DNA of 64,000 nt, from assembly GCA_026545765.1 (NCBI GenBank), contig CM048841.1:105311542-105375541 (forward strand), given 5' to 3'. The position numbers and the translations under genes are program-made. Shown piece after piece: positions 33,553-49,017 of this stretch (position 1 is the stretch's first letter; every line of letters starts with the position of its first letter). The DNA is from Plantago major (Eukaryota; Streptophyta; Magnoliopsida; Lamiales; Plantaginaceae). A model generated the notes under the pieces. The model had not been told where the DNA came from and ran no database searches. It worked only from the letters and a program-made list of their open reading frames with translations.

Positions 33553-35006
33553 TGTCAAAGCATTTGTAGCCGAGTGGCAAGTTTAGACACCCCGGGTTCA
33601 ATCCCCGAAATGGGTGATTTATTTCTCTGTATGGAGAATGATTAGCTATGTTTTGAAACTCGGACCCGGCCTACCTACTGAGGGAGGTTCAACCGGGTCA
33701 ACCCGGGTCAACTCGGGTTAACGTACTAATAATATTTTTAAATTAAAGATAATATACTCCCTCAATTCCATATAAGTTCTCCAATTTTATCATTTTAATC
33801 ATTCCTTGAACTTGTTTATTTTTATAATTTATTCCATTTATTACACTAATAAGAATATAAATAACTCATATTATTCACTAATTAGTAATTACTAGTCCTA
33901 GCTCTAAGTCTATTACAAGGAAGACACATGACACAACACATACACTTGTCACAACAATTAAATGTGTGGCTTCATTAATCATGGTCTTACAACACAAACT
34001 ACAAAATCACCATAACATAACTCCATAATTCCATAACATTGAATTCAAAATAACAAATAACATCATAGTTCCAAATACTTAGTCCCTAAAGCATCTTAAG
34101 ATTGCAACAATCCATAAACAATCAAAACAAAGAGTGCATTTCCATGTAAGTCCCTATCGTTTTAAAATTATAATATATTTTCAGAATCTCAACATACACA
34201 TCTTTCATCTCCAATTGATAATGGGAGACATTAATTAATATTGTAGTTCACCCCCAATTAATAATTATTAGTGATTTTCTTAATGTAATTCACCTCCAAC
34301 TTTAGTATTACTAGTTATTTTCTTTCTTTTCTTATGTCGTGTTTCATTGTAGTAAAAGTGTGAAGGTTCCTCTTTTTACATTAATAAAATGCAAACAAGT
34401 ATATAAAAGCCACTTGACCTAAACATCTACACAATAGCTCCCATTTCAATTCTTCACTTCAATTCTCGCTTCCCAATTCTAGCCGCCTGCTTCAATTTCT
34501 TGGTCTTTTCTTCTTCTAACACTAACAGAGAGCAAGAGTAGCAACAATACACATTTTTGTGTCTTTTGTAATTGGCTCCAATCTGTTTCCAGTGGGATCT
34601 TTTCCCAAGCCGCTGTGGCCGAAGAAGATGGAAAATGAATGGATCTGACTTCTCAGCAAAATGTTCAGTGTTTTTTTTTTTTATATAAGAAACCCGGTTG
34701 GAACCGGTTTTTAACCAGATTTTTACCGACCGGTTCCGCCAGGTTTTTACTGAAACCCGATTTTTTCCGGTTTTGGGGGGTTTTCGGTCCGGACCCCCTC
34801 CGAGTCGCGGTTAAACCGGGTCGACCCGCCGGGTTTCATAACATAGATGATTAGTGATTTGTTGATGATAAAATTTGTCACGGGTTCAATCCCCGAAATG
34901 GGTGATTTATTTCTCTGTATGGAGAATGATTAGTGATTTGTTGATGATAAAATTTGTCCAAGACTATGTATTGTAATTGTAATATTGTATCTAAAAAAAA
35001 TAAAAT
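33553..35006 (+). mobile_element. tRNA-derived SINE, split by a hAT-like element
   Basis: The head TTTGTAGCCGAGTGGCAAG has a pol III A box and CGGGTTCAATCCCCG a B box, about 30 bp apart. The body resumes after 34846 and ends CTAAAAAAAATAAAA. The target duplication AATAATACA flanks the whole (33544-33552 and 35007-35015). After the hAT-like insertion the segment from the B box to AAAATTTGTC is present in a second tandem copy (34880-34968 compared with the head plus 34847-34879), so the SINE has an internal duplication of about 88 bp. Confidence 0.75.
33646..34846. mobile_element. hAT-like non-autonomous DNA element (1.2 kb)
   Basis: Inverted ends CTATGTTTTGAAACTCGG and the inverse CGGGTTTCATAACATAG are flanked by a perfect 8-bp target duplication ATGATTAG (33638-33645 and 34847-34854), which fits the hAT superfamily. 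The subterminal regions are rich in CCGGGTC/GACCCGG repeats. No transposase is visible. A TATA-like element (TATAAAA, 34400-34406) and a pyrimidine-rich leader-like stretch suggest a captured promoter. Confidence 0.8.
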
Positions 35007-35015
35007 AATAATACA

Positions 35016-35345
35016 CCACATCTAAATCCCTAATTACAAGTACAAGTGCAAAGATTAGTCTTCCTGACATATTACAGTGATTCCGAGCAAGCCTCTTGTT
35101 AGCGCCTTAGCGGCAAGTTATGAAGAACAATGTTCTCTCCATCGTCTAGTATGTAATATGTATAGGCATTTGTTTATCCAGTTATGAGTGAGCTGCAATC
35201 AAATATTAGGTTTCCGGTATTATGTTAATATGGTGTGCCATATTATCAAGGTGGAGAGCTACATCTGGTATCTTGTATTATTTGTTTTTTTTTTTAAATT
35301 ACATGTCAGACGTGCAAGTGATATTTTTGAATACACTATTTGAAA
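35016..35345. other. Short spacer
   Basis: No feature recognised. Confidence 0.5.
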
Positions 35346-35358
35346 ATAGCCCTCCTTA

Positions 35359-37193
35359 CGGTCTCCCCAAGTGCACCTAAAATCTCTCATTTGTTATTTG
35401 CTGATGACACTTTACTTTTCTGTCAAGCCTCTACTACGGCTGCTTTCGAAATTGCCAATATTCTTGATCGTTATAGCTTGGCTTCCAGGTAAGAAATTAA
35501 TCTTGATAAGTCTACTGTTGTGTTTAGCCGTAATCTGGGGAGAGAGAGGGTGGAGGAGGTGAGGGGTTGTCTTCCGGTTAAGGTAGTTGAGAAGCATGAG
35601 AAATATTTGGGGTTGCCGATGGAGATGGGGCGGTCTAAGAAGGAATTTTTTAGGTGGTTGAGAGAGCGAGTGTGGAATAAAGTGCAAGGTTTTGGGAATA
35701 AGAGTTTGTCGAAGGCTGGGAAAGAGGTCTTGATTAAAGCTGTAATCCAAGCTATTCCTACGTATGTTATGAGCTGTTTTAAGCTTTCGGATTATCTACT
35801 CCAGGAAATTGAGTCTATTGTGTCTAGATATTGGTGGGGTAATGGTAAGGACCGGAAGACACATTGGGTTCAGTGGGATTCTCTTTGTGAGTCTAAGAGA
35901 GATGGGGTATGGGTTTTCGGGATTTAAAGTATTTCAATGTAGCTATGCTTGGGAAACAATTGTGGTAGATTATTTACTACCCAAATTCTCTTCTTAGTAG
36001 AGTTTTTAAGGCTAAGTATTTCCCTTCTTGTGATGTTCTTAATTCTTCTCCGAAGGGGAATTCCTCTTTTACTTGGAAAAGTATTAGTGGTGCGTTGCAT
36101 ATGTTTAAACATGGGATTCAATGGAGAATTGGTGATGGTAATAGTGTAAATGTGTGGAGTGATAGTTGGATACCTCGAGACTCTAGCTTTACTCCTGATG
36201 TGCACAATCTGGGCCCTTTTAATGTTTCCTCTCTTATTGATCCCACGACTGGAGAGTTATGAAGAATTCACTGCCTGTTCTTTGTAATTTGTCTCGTAGA
36301 GGAATTGAACTTAATACCACTTGCCCCGTTTGTTGCAGTGCTGCTGAGTCCATCCTTCATATTTTAAAGCATTGCTCGTATGCACGTTTGTTTTGGGCTT
36401 TATCTACGTGTCCTAACAGCTTGATAATGTGTGAAACAGACGACTTATTGGATTTGGTTCAGAAAATTCGATCTGCCGCTACCATTGAACAACTGGATAT
36501 GTTTATTTGTTGTTGTTGGCGACTGTGGTGTACCAGGAATGCGAAAGTTTTTGAAGGCCATTTACATGATGCACAGGAGTCGACGAATTTTATTTGCAGG
36601 TATGTGGCTGCGTTTAAAGAGGCACAGACAACCTACTCGAATCCTAGACCACTAGAAGTCGATGTGCGCTGGAATCCACCTGAAGTCGGAGCCATCAAAA
36701 TAAATTATGATGCCTCTTTTAGACTCTAGTCCAGAACCGCGGGCATGGGTGTGGTTGCACGAAGGTCTGACGGAAGTGTGATAGCTTGGAGGAGACATGT
36801 TTTGGCCCATGTTACCTGTCCAGAATTGGCCGAAAGTCTGGCAGCAAGATATGCTGTGCAACTTGCCATTAATTGGAGTATGCACAGGGTTATAGTTGAA
36901 AGGGGACTGTTTGAACGTTGTTAATCAACTCCGTGAGTTCGAGCCATCTTTATCGGCCATTGGAGGCATCATTGAAGAAACCCAAACTCTTGCTTTTTGT
37001 TATTTGTCTTGTGCTTTTACGTTTACTAGACGAGAGCAATTGGCACATTTGTTAAGCCAGAATGTTGACATTGATAGTGCAGGGGCCTCTGTTTTGCCTT
37101 TTAGTTCACCTGATGTAACTCGACTGTTTTCTCAGTTTTTGATGATTTATCTATCTATAAAGATGCCTGTTTACCTAAAAAAAAAAAAAAGAT
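35359..37193 (+). mobile_element. 5'-truncated LINE (L1 type)
   Basis: A 13-bp target duplication ATAGCCCTCCTTA lies at 35346-35358 and 37194-37206. The 3' end is a poly(A) run (37177-37190). The insert begins within the RT domain (HLLFADDTLLF, FADD at 35397-35408), so the endonuclease and most of RT are missing. This is classical 5' truncation during target-primed reverse transcription. Confidence 0.9.
35375..37170 (+). pseudogene. LINE ORF2 C-terminal half: RT end, zinc-ribbon-like domain, RNase H
   Basis: The order is FADD of RT, then a stop after SLASR, NLDKSTVVFSRN, KYLGLPMEMGRSKKEFFRWL, SKAGKEVLIKAVIQAIPTYV, YWWGNGKDRKTHWVQWDSLC, then the zf-RVT-like CPVCCSAAESILHILKHCSY. Next comes the RNase H-like domain: IKINYDASF, GMGVVARRSDGSV, AESLAARYAVQLAI, ERDCLNVVNQLREFEPS. 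Several stops and frameshifts break it. This C-terminal plant RNase H is typical of L1-clade plant LINEs. Confidence 0.88.
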
Positions 37194-37366
37194 ATAGCCC
37201 TCCTTATCCAAAAATGACAAAAGAGAAGTGGTTATGAGTTATGGATTTTAGATTTTAGTGACAAACAAAATCACACTGAAATGGTTATTGGAGCTACTAT
37301 TAGAAAATTAAAATGAGTATATGAATTACTTTCACATAATCTTGAAAATTTACATGAGATAGAATG

Positions 37367-37716
37367 TGTTAGAATATGTCTTGAATCAGGATTAGCCTTA
37401 TTTCCTAAGTTTATCAGATTTGGGCTTATTTGTCCACTATGTTATATCTATTTACTAGGTTTATCAGGATTGGGTTCCATTTCCTAGTCCTGTTCGGTAT
37501 CTGTCTAGAGAAGTATTATATATACTTCCTTTTAGCTTAGTTAAATCATTCAGAAATCATTTTGTGATATCATTCTGTAATCTGAGTTCCTCAAGATCAA
37601 TAAAACTGTTCTCTTCTTTGTCCGTGGACGTAGCCAACTCATTGTTAGTGAACCACGTTAAATCTCTGTGTTCTTTATTCACGTTGTTTGTGATCTTTCT
37701 TGCTTCCGTTATAACA
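37367..37716 (+). repeat. copia-3 5' LTR
   Basis: 350 bp, TGTTAGAATATG to CGTTATAACA. It differs from the 3' LTR by scattered substitutions. Confidence 0.93.
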
Positions 37717-37782
37717 AACTGGTATCAGAGCTGGATATGTTCTAGTGTTTGAAATTCGCTGAGAAAGATATCTGGTATTAAC

Positions 37783-38720
37783 GTGAAGATCGACAAATTT
37801 ACTGGGAGGAATAGTTTCAGTTTATGGCAGATCAAGATGCGAGCTTTGTTGAAACAACAAGGGCTGTGGGCGCCACTTGTTAGGAAGTCGACAGAAAAGT
37901 CACCGCTGAGATGGCCGTTATGGAAGAGAAGGCACACTCGACGATTATGTTGTGTCTTGCTGACGATATCATCACCGAGATCGTGGAGGAGGAAACCACG
38001 CAAGGTCTGTGGGTTAAGCTCGAGAGTCTCTATATGACAAAGTCCATAACCAATAAGTTGCTTCTGAAGCAACGTCTGTTCAGTCTGCGAATGCAGGAAG
38101 GTTTGCCTCTCCGAGATCATCTGGATCAGTTAAACACAATTTTACTAGAGTTGTGTAATATTGATATTAAGGTTAAAGATGAGGACGCTGCTTTAATTCT
38201 GTTAGTGTCTTTACCATTATCATATGAGAATTTTGTGCAATCGTTTATTGTTGGTAATGATACTATTTCTCTATAAGAGGTTAGATCATCCCTCCATACT
38301 AGAGAGATGCATCATAAGGCGGCTGGTACAGGTGTTGATAATCAGGTTGCTGGGTTAGTAGCCAGTGGGAGTAATGGACATGGAAAAATTCAAGAAACCA
38401 GCTTCGAAGGGTCCAAAACCGAATGATACCTGTAATTACTGTAAAGGGAAGGGACACTGGAAATCTGAATGTCCTAAGAAGAAGAGGCGACAGGATAAAC
38501 CGACAGGTACTGCTGTTGTAGCTGATACCAATTCTGAAGAGGATATTGCTCTAGTTGCTGATGAGCACATGCATCACAGTGATTCGTGGATGCTTGATCC
38601 TGGAGTATCTTATCATATATGTCTGCTCAAGGAGTGGTTTACAACCTACGAGCAAGTAGACGGTGGCAATATTTCTATGGCTAACAATTCACTTTGAAAG
38701 ACGGTTGGAATAGGCTCGAT
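37783..38720 (+). pseudogene. copia-3 gag and protease
   Basis: Gag begins KIDKFTGRNSFSLWQIKM, shifts frame near 37.9 kb, then continues HSTIMLCLADDIITEI, LWVKLESLYMTKSITNKLLL, LPLSYENFVQSF and a stop. The zinc knuckle CNYCKGKGHWKSEC is intact. The protease site reads SWMLDPGVSYHIC, with Pro replacing the Ser/Thr of the D-S/T-G catalytic triad. Active protease is therefore not expected. Confidence 0.88.
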
Positions 38721-38743
38721 CAAAATTTGGAAAATTCTGCACA

Positions 38744-39929
38744 TTGAATGATGTTAGGCATTTTCCACTTATGATAAAGAATCTGATATCTTTGAGTACA
38801 GTTGATAACAAGGGTTTCAATTATCAAGGTGGAGGTGGAGTTTTACATGTCTGCAAGGGTTCAAATGTAGTTCTGAAAGGTGTAAAATGTGGTACCTTGT
38901 ATATTCTTCAAGGTTCTACGTTATCAGTTTCTGTTGCTAAGCATCATACGATCAGTGATACACTACAACAAAATGGTGTAGCAAAACATATGAATCAGAC
39001 ACTTCTGGAGAGAGCTAGGTGCATGCTCTCTAATGCAGGACTAACTGAAAGATTCTGGGCTGAAGCGGTTTGTACAACATGCTATCTAATAAATTGTGGA
39101 CCTCACACACGTTTACATCTCAAAACTCCTATTGAAGTGTGGTTTGGCTATGGGGATGGATCACAAAAGGGATACATTATGAATATTTTGTCAAGATTTG
39201 GCATGTCTACAGCGAAGCCCATAGATACTCCTAGTGCTGCAAATTCACATATGTCTGTTGCTTTTGCACCTAAGTCTGCTGAGGAGAAGGAGTACATGTC
39301 TCAAGTTCCCTATGCTAGTGCAGTAGGAAGCTTGATGTATGCAATGGTCTGCACTAGACCTGATCTTGCACAATCTGTTAGTGTCGTTAGTAAGTTTATG
39401 GGTGAACCTGTCAAGGAGCACTGGCAAGCTGTGAAGAGAATTTTTCGGTACCTAAAAGGTACGTCTGATGTTGGTCTCATTTATGGAGGTGATACAAAGT
39501 GTTTGGTGTCAGGGTTTTTAGACTCTGATTATGCTGGAGATGTTGATAGTAGAAGATCTATGACCGGTTATATTTTCACTCTTGGTGGTTCAGTTGTCAT
39601 TTGGAAAGCTACTTTGCGACCTACGGTGACTTTGTCTACTACAGAAGCAGAGTACATGGCGTTGACAGAAGCAGCAAAAGAGGAAATCTGGTTAAAGGGA
39701 TTAATTGGTCAGTGATTTGGGTCTACATCATGACCAGGCTATAGTGTACTGTGACAGTCTCAGTGCAATCTGTTTAGCCAAGGATCAAGTCCTTCATGAG
39801 AGGACTAAGCACATCGATGTGAGGTATCATTTTCTAAGAAGTGAGAAGAGAATTAAGGTAAACAAAGTGGGTACTGCTGATAACCCAGCTGATATGTTTA
39901 CCAAGTCGGTTCCACATAGCAAGTTTTAA
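38744..39929 (+). pseudogene. copia-3 integrase fragment fused to RT tail and RNase H
   Basis: The frame has the end of the integrase core (QQNGVAKHMNQTLLERARCM, FWAEAVCTTCYLIN, TPIEVWFGY). It then jumps to the very end of RT (GYIMNILSRFGMSTAKPIDT, VGSLMYAMVCTRPDLAQSVS) and on to RNase H (GFLDSDYAGDVDSRRSMTGY, STTEAEYMALTEAAKEEIWL, then in another frame YCDSLSAICLAKDQVLHERT, DIFTKS-like end). The YVDD catalytic site is lost in the deletion. Confidence 0.88.
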
Positions 39930-40067
39930 CATTGTTTGGACTTGCTAAATGTTAGGAGTTGCTGTGGCAACATCTGAGGCAAAGGAGTTTTCTAGTACAT
40001 CTGGCATTGTTATGGTGCATCTGGTACATCTGTTATTTGTGAGAGGATTCAAGTCAAGGTGGAGATT

Positions 40068-40417
40068 TATTAGAATATGTCTTGAATCAGGATTAAGCCT
40101 ATTTCCTAAGTTTATCAGGTTTGGGCTTATTTGTCCACTAGGTTATATCTATTTACTAGGTTTATCAGGATTGGGTTCTATTTCCTAGTCTTGTTCGGTA
40201 TCCGTCTAGAGAAGTATCATATATACTTTCTCTTAGTCTAGTTAAATTATTCAGAAATCATTCTGTGATATCAATCTATAATCTGAGTTCCTCAAGATCA
40301 ATAAAATTGTTCTCTTCTCTGCCCGTGCACGTAGCTAACTCATTGTTAGTGAACCACGTTAAATCTCTGTGTTCTATATTCACGTTGTTTATGATCTTTC
40401 TTGATTTCGTTATAACA
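40068..40417 (+). repeat. copia-3 3' LTR
   Basis: 350 bp, the same length as its partner. It starts TATTAG instead of TGTTAG. Confidence 0.93.
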
Positions 40418-40422
40418 GAATG

Positions 40423-43972
<3,550 letters not shown>

Positions 43973-46900
43973 CTAGAAGTTCTCCTTGTGAAAATGAAAC
44001 CGGGTAGACGAATTTAAGCTATATTCCTGGCAGAGCTTCCGCAGTGGTTTTGTTAGTGTTGGGCTTCCACAGTAGAAAACTCCTGAAATGCACAGTTCAA
44101 ATAGTTTGTTACTCTCGGTTTCCAAACCTTTTTTTTTTTTTTTTTGCTTTTTCCTGTAAGTGAACAAAGTTTATGATTCATCAACAGACCTATCCGAGTA
44201 TTTGGATGTGCAGTCGTCAACTGCTTGAACACTTTTTTCCAGTTAGGCCTTGCAAAATGAGTTCGTATCTGTGAAAGTTGCAGTTAGTACAAGAACATCA
44301 TTAACCTGAATCTGACCATATTGCTGCTAGAACGCTAAGAAGAACACGTTTATCAGGTAAATGTATACCCGGCTGTCTGAGACGACATCAACTCCATTTT
44401 TTGCATGTTGCAGGGATTGTACCATTGCTATAAGGGCAGAACGTGCATCTCCTTCCTCGTACACACTTGTCAAGTAATTATGCATTTCGATTACATTCTG
44501 CAACATTAGGATAAACTCATGAAATCAGTTTAACTTCAGATTCTTATATGTGGAAAAATGGAACTGATAGATAGCTTGAGCATTCAGATAAGATGATAAG
44601 TCAATAACATTGTTGAAACAGGAACCTACATGGTGGTCATGTTCTGCAATGTCATCCATAACACCTTTAAACCAGTCGAAGGATCCTTGTTCCCTCGTCA
44701 CCCAATAAAAATACGCTCTTTCAGGACCTTTCTTGTCATCCATTGCATTCTGCGGGAATTTAGATTGTTGGCAAAACTATACATACAGTTCTGGAAAACA
44801 TTACTTACATTTTACTGCCTTGTTAAAACTTACAGATTGAGCCTCAGTGTTTAGGATGTCTTTTAGAATGCTGATCATAGGGGTTGCTCCTATTCCCAAA
44901 CCAATGAGCATCAGAATATCATATTTCTTGTAATTCTGCGCTGGTGCGCCATAAGGACCCTTGATCAAAATTCTCGGGAATCTGCCACTGAAACTAGAAT
45001 AGTTAGAGTATTGCTAAATGCTAATCATGAGGTTTCTCTGACATAAGGCAGAGACGAAAATCACTCACTCCTGCATTTGAGTATCTGAAAACGCCTTAGT
45101 TTCCATTCGCACTAGATTTCCTCGTACTGGTTTTGTAGATCGCGGTTCACAGGCCTACATCAACATAATTAAACTTTAATATGTTGAACAAGGAAAGCAA
45201 AATCAAGCTGAATTGACAGGCAGAAAACCAAGAATACCTCACCTTTGCAAATCGATCTCTAAGTTCTGTAGTCCAGTCTCCTAATGCACGTATATGGACA
45301 CTCAAATAGTGATCACTTGGTGCTGAAGTAATCGAAAACGGATGCCTGGTAAAATCAAGACAACATGGTTTCTCAGGAATGTTGAAAGAACATTGACAAA
45401 CAGAAGAATCAGATGAACGTTGGTTACCATTCAAAGCCTGATATATCAGGACACTTGACAAAAAGGTACATTCCACTCTTGTACTTAAATCCGGGTGGTT
45501 TACTCATGTACATTGCTAACACGTTTCCCGTATAAACTACAGCCTGAGACCCATAGCAAAGGGACGAACTTTAATTTTGGATATTGGCCTGAGAAAATTA
45601 ACTATTTTAAATGTTACAAGCTCTCACCTTGATGATGTCAACTCTGAAATTGTGATCGTAAAGGGTGATGATTCTCTCACTCGCATAGGCTATCATCGGT
45701 ATAGCAATATACATCCATGTCTGTAAATCAAATCCTACTCTCATCAACCAGCAACAATTAAAATTCATGAAATGGAAATATTTAGATACCGAGGATAAGG
45801 AGACGTACACTTTTTTTATACCATTCTCTGGTGAGAAAAATGAAGTAACCATGGATGATCAGGAGGACATAAACAAGCCCCAGCAAATGATGAGCATACC
45901 AGAAGGCATTGAAACCTGCCAAGTGGTGAAAAGGCCATGGTAACTTCACAACGTTCCTCCTGAACGAATGTGTCGCCAATGTAAATGAGAAACTCATCAG
46001 AATTATCATCAGAATGCCTGTAACACCTGCTATGGTCCCAAGAAAATCCATATAAGTAGGCTGGTGGTAATCAAAAGCAGGTCCAAGAATAGCATCGAAC
46101 ATATTCTTTGGACAGGATGCTACCCTCACAAAATCGCAAGCCAAGTGCATAACCATATGAGTAAAAGTTGCAAGGGCTATCTCCAACGCGACCAACTTGT
46201 GGAAGTTTATGTTATCATCAAAAGGGATTATTTTACCGAGGAACGATTCTCTAATCTTGGTGAGAGTTCTTCTACATACAGGAATGAGAATGAGAGCCAT
46301 GTTGAACTTGAGAACTTCGGCAGCACCCTTTGCGAAACACAAGCAATATCCCATTATTTCAAAAGCAGCTCGGTTTCTGTACTGAATGAATTTCCACGAA
46401 AATAGGAGAATGTTTATGCACTGCCATAGAACAAGAACCCATATTTTCTTCCAGTTGTCATTTAATTTCTCAGAGTTTCTAACAATGAACTTGCTCATAG
46501 GCGTCCTGTATTGTTTAGGTATCATGGTTCTTGCCAATGACTGAGTCTTCCTGGACTCTTGTCTTCCTTCGTCTGAGCCTACCATTCCCCTTAATAGTGT
46601 CTCAAGTTGCCACATCTATCGATATGAAAAAAGGATGTCGTAAAAAAACCATTTTTCACTCTATTACTGTAACAGACAAATGACAAAAGAACTAGTATCT
46701 TCACCTCTATGTATCCTTGATTATCTGGATCAAGTTCTTCCATGATCACAGAAGCATACGTTGCAGCATGTTGCTTGAATTTCAACAACTTGTTTGCTGA
46801 AGCACTCATTACTAGAACCTTAATAACAGAATGCCTTTAAAATATAAACCAAAACAGAGGAATATGAAATATAAAGCAAAGTAGCATGATCCTCACCTCT

Positions 46901-47815
46901 TGAACCTCATCCTCCGATAGCTTTCCATCACCATTTTTGTCACACCTGCAAAGCTAGAAAACCACATCACTTTCTACCAACAACATTGAGGTCTATCACA
47001 CTTTCTCTTTTGCTCTTCAATAAAAACCTTGATCGAAGTTGACTTACATGTCGAAGAATATATGAAGCCTTGTATCAAGATCTTGGTTTGTCATGTCTTC
47101 CCAAAATTTCCTCAGTTCTCCAATCTTAATCCCATTTTCGGTATTAATATTCCTCCGCCTAGCCAATGCCTCATACAACTCCTCTGCGAATTCTTTACTA
47201 TCCCCCATCCCTTTCATGAAAGACAATTTGTAAATTTTACTTTAACTTTCACCAAAAAATAGGCAAAGTTATCAGTTTTATGTTAACAATGCTGATCATG
47301 GAACAAGTTTAGGCAATAGCTTTTCGTCTATATAATGACAGATAATATAGAAGTTCGACTTCTTAGACATGGATGATTCTAGGCTAGTATATGAAGTAAG
47401 ACAAAGTTGATCAGGCCTAGTAGTTTTTTGGCATAATAGTGTTGAACGGAACATACATACCAATGCAGAGGCCAAACTTGTCCTTAAACAGCCTGCCATC
47501 GACTGCATTGAGATGAAACCGCTTCTCAATGGCCCTCCAGGCGTCCTCTTCCTTCCCTGTCGTAGTCCTGTCAAGAAATCGCAGGCTCATAAGTCCTCGT
47601 TTTGCACCGGATTCCATCCTTCCCATCCTACGGACAGGAGCATCCTGAACCTTGTTCTTCTTCATCAGGCTGCTTGGTTTCTTCTCTAACAAGGCTGCAT
47701 CCATTCCACGCGTTGGCTGCCGCGTATGTTGGATTGGCACGTCAGCCATGTCATCGATTTCGACCTTTTCGAGTATCCATCTTACTGATTCCCCGCTAGA
47801 TAAATTGTCTTCCAT
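43973..47815 (-). CDS. Respiratory burst oxidase (RBOH), RBOHH/RBOHJ-like, complete (RBOH-B)
   Basis: Fourteen exons, all with GT-AG borders: 47815..47461, 47210..47048, 46945..46897, 46818..46705, 46615..45809, 45720..45628, 45543..45428, 45345..45243, 45154..45069, 44987..44834, 44749..44630, 44497..44369, 44268..44190, 44082..43973. They encode 825 residues. The N terminus has [11 protein letters not shown] as in Arabidopsis RBOHH/J, then [18 protein letters not shown] hands are at about 172-225 ([25 protein letters not shown]). The ferric-reductase membrane domain in exon 5 has paired heme histidines ([31 protein letters not shown]). FAD site [14 protein letters not shown] sites [18 protein letters not shown] and VFYCGSP follow, and the end is FHKENF. 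It transfers electrons from NADPH across the plasma membrane to O2, with Ca2+ and phosphorylation control. The clade assignment suggests pollen or tip-growth roles. Confidence 0.94.
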
Positions 47816-47974
47816 GAATTGTTATGAGAAGGCAGGATTTGTCAATTTGAGGGTTAGAATTGTTCGATGTTTTTAAGATAATGCAGTCAAGAACATGATA
47901 TATAATCAAGGTTGTTCCTGTTTGATGAAGGAATCAAAATGTCCATGTTCTACGATCTTGTGATGAGTAATTCC

Positions 47975-47984
47975 TATTTATAAG
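47975..47984 (-). promoter_or_regulatory. TATA box of RBOH-B
   Basis: The minus strand reads CTTATAAATA about 165 bp upstream of the ATG, the only strong TATA element in that interval. Confidence 0.5.
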
Positions 47985-48949
47985 CATTTGGTTTGTTAAA
48001 ACTGTTTGTTAATGTTCTAGTTTTGATTAGACATCTTTGTCTTTTTTCTTTTATTTATTGTTTTGGGATTCATTGCATGCAAGCTGTATTAATCTAGACT
48101 AAGATCAAATTGGTTTTAATAGATTATAACTGCTTTCCATCTCCTTAGGATTCGAACCACTTTCCATCTCAATAGCTCATTTTAAAATTATTATAAATTA
48201 ACTATTTCACCAAATATTATATAATGTCACTCACATTGGGTAATGAACCGACCCCTAATCAATCGATAACTGATCTTTTGGACCGACGCGGTTACTCCCG
48301 ATTGTCATCCGGGTGATATGCTGACCCCACTGTCCTAACACATACTTTCTCATTCATTTTATCCTCACTCAAGAGTGTACTGGGAAACTATCAAGTAGGT
48401 CACGCATATTAATATTACTCCACAACAATCACGATAACTCTAGAGGTCTTATGAATAGATTTTCGAAAAGAAATGTGCGTCTTAATAGTAAAAGTAACGT
48501 TCTCAATTCATTTAAACTCTCTGAAATTTTGACATAGATTCTTTGTTAATCATCTTTGATTTATCGAAATACTCCCTCCGGTCTTTTAAAAGCTTTATAA
48601 TGAGACTTTTTTTCGAACTTTGACCGTAAATTACGCTCAAAATACACGACAAAAAATATAATAAAATTATATTATGAAAATAAATTAAGTATATTTTACT
48701 AATATAATTTTATTTTATACTTTTTACGTGTAATTTGCGAGTAATCTACGGTTAAAGTTCAAAAAAAAATATCTCCTTAGGAATCTTTTAAAATAGGTAA
48801 CATGTTTACCTAATGTATACGTGCGAACTTGTTTTTGGGTTCAGCCTTTCGTTGGTGGTATAATCACTTGGTTAAACCTTGCACGGGATCTTCTAGTCCA
48901 CATAGATTTGTTTTTTTTGATCATTTCACCCTAATTCATATCCATCTAT
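47985..48949. other. Upstream region of RBOH-B
   Basis: No gene. A Stowaway-like left end (CTCCCTCCGGTCTTTTAAAA) at 48572 has no matching inverted end within 300 bp, so it is an incomplete or heavily diverged MITE. Confidence 0.4.
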
Positions 48950-49017
48950 CCATCCATCCATTCATATATATATATATATATATATATATTATGTAAAACA
49001 CAAGGGGATAAATCTCA

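Larger units (their letters stand above)
37367..40417 (+). mobile_element. Ty1/copia retrotransposon, copia-3 (3.05 kb, internally deleted)
   Basis: Two 350-bp LTRs (37367-37716 and 40068-40417) are flanked by the perfect target duplication GAATG (37362-37366 and 40418-40422). A textbook primer-binding site TGGTATCAGAGC (37720-37731) matches the initiator-Met tRNA 3' end. A polypurine tract AAGGTGGAGATT precedes the 3' LTR. The first dinucleotide of the 3' LTR is TA where the 5' LTR has TG. Half of integrase and most of RT are deleted. Confidence 0.95.

Noticed and set aside
33560..33612. tRNA gene-like A and B boxes
   Set aside because: The boxes fit, but there is no acceptor stem or anticodon arm, a poly(A) tail follows, and a target duplication flanks the unit. 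It is a SINE head, not a tRNA gene.
44110..44150. Long A/T homopolymer near RBOH-B exon 14 as possible frame damage
   Set aside because: It lies in the last intron; exon 13 and 14 join cleanly around it.
48572..48800. Stowaway MITE start CTCCCTCCGG
   Set aside because: No matching inverted end with a TA flank was found within the expected length.
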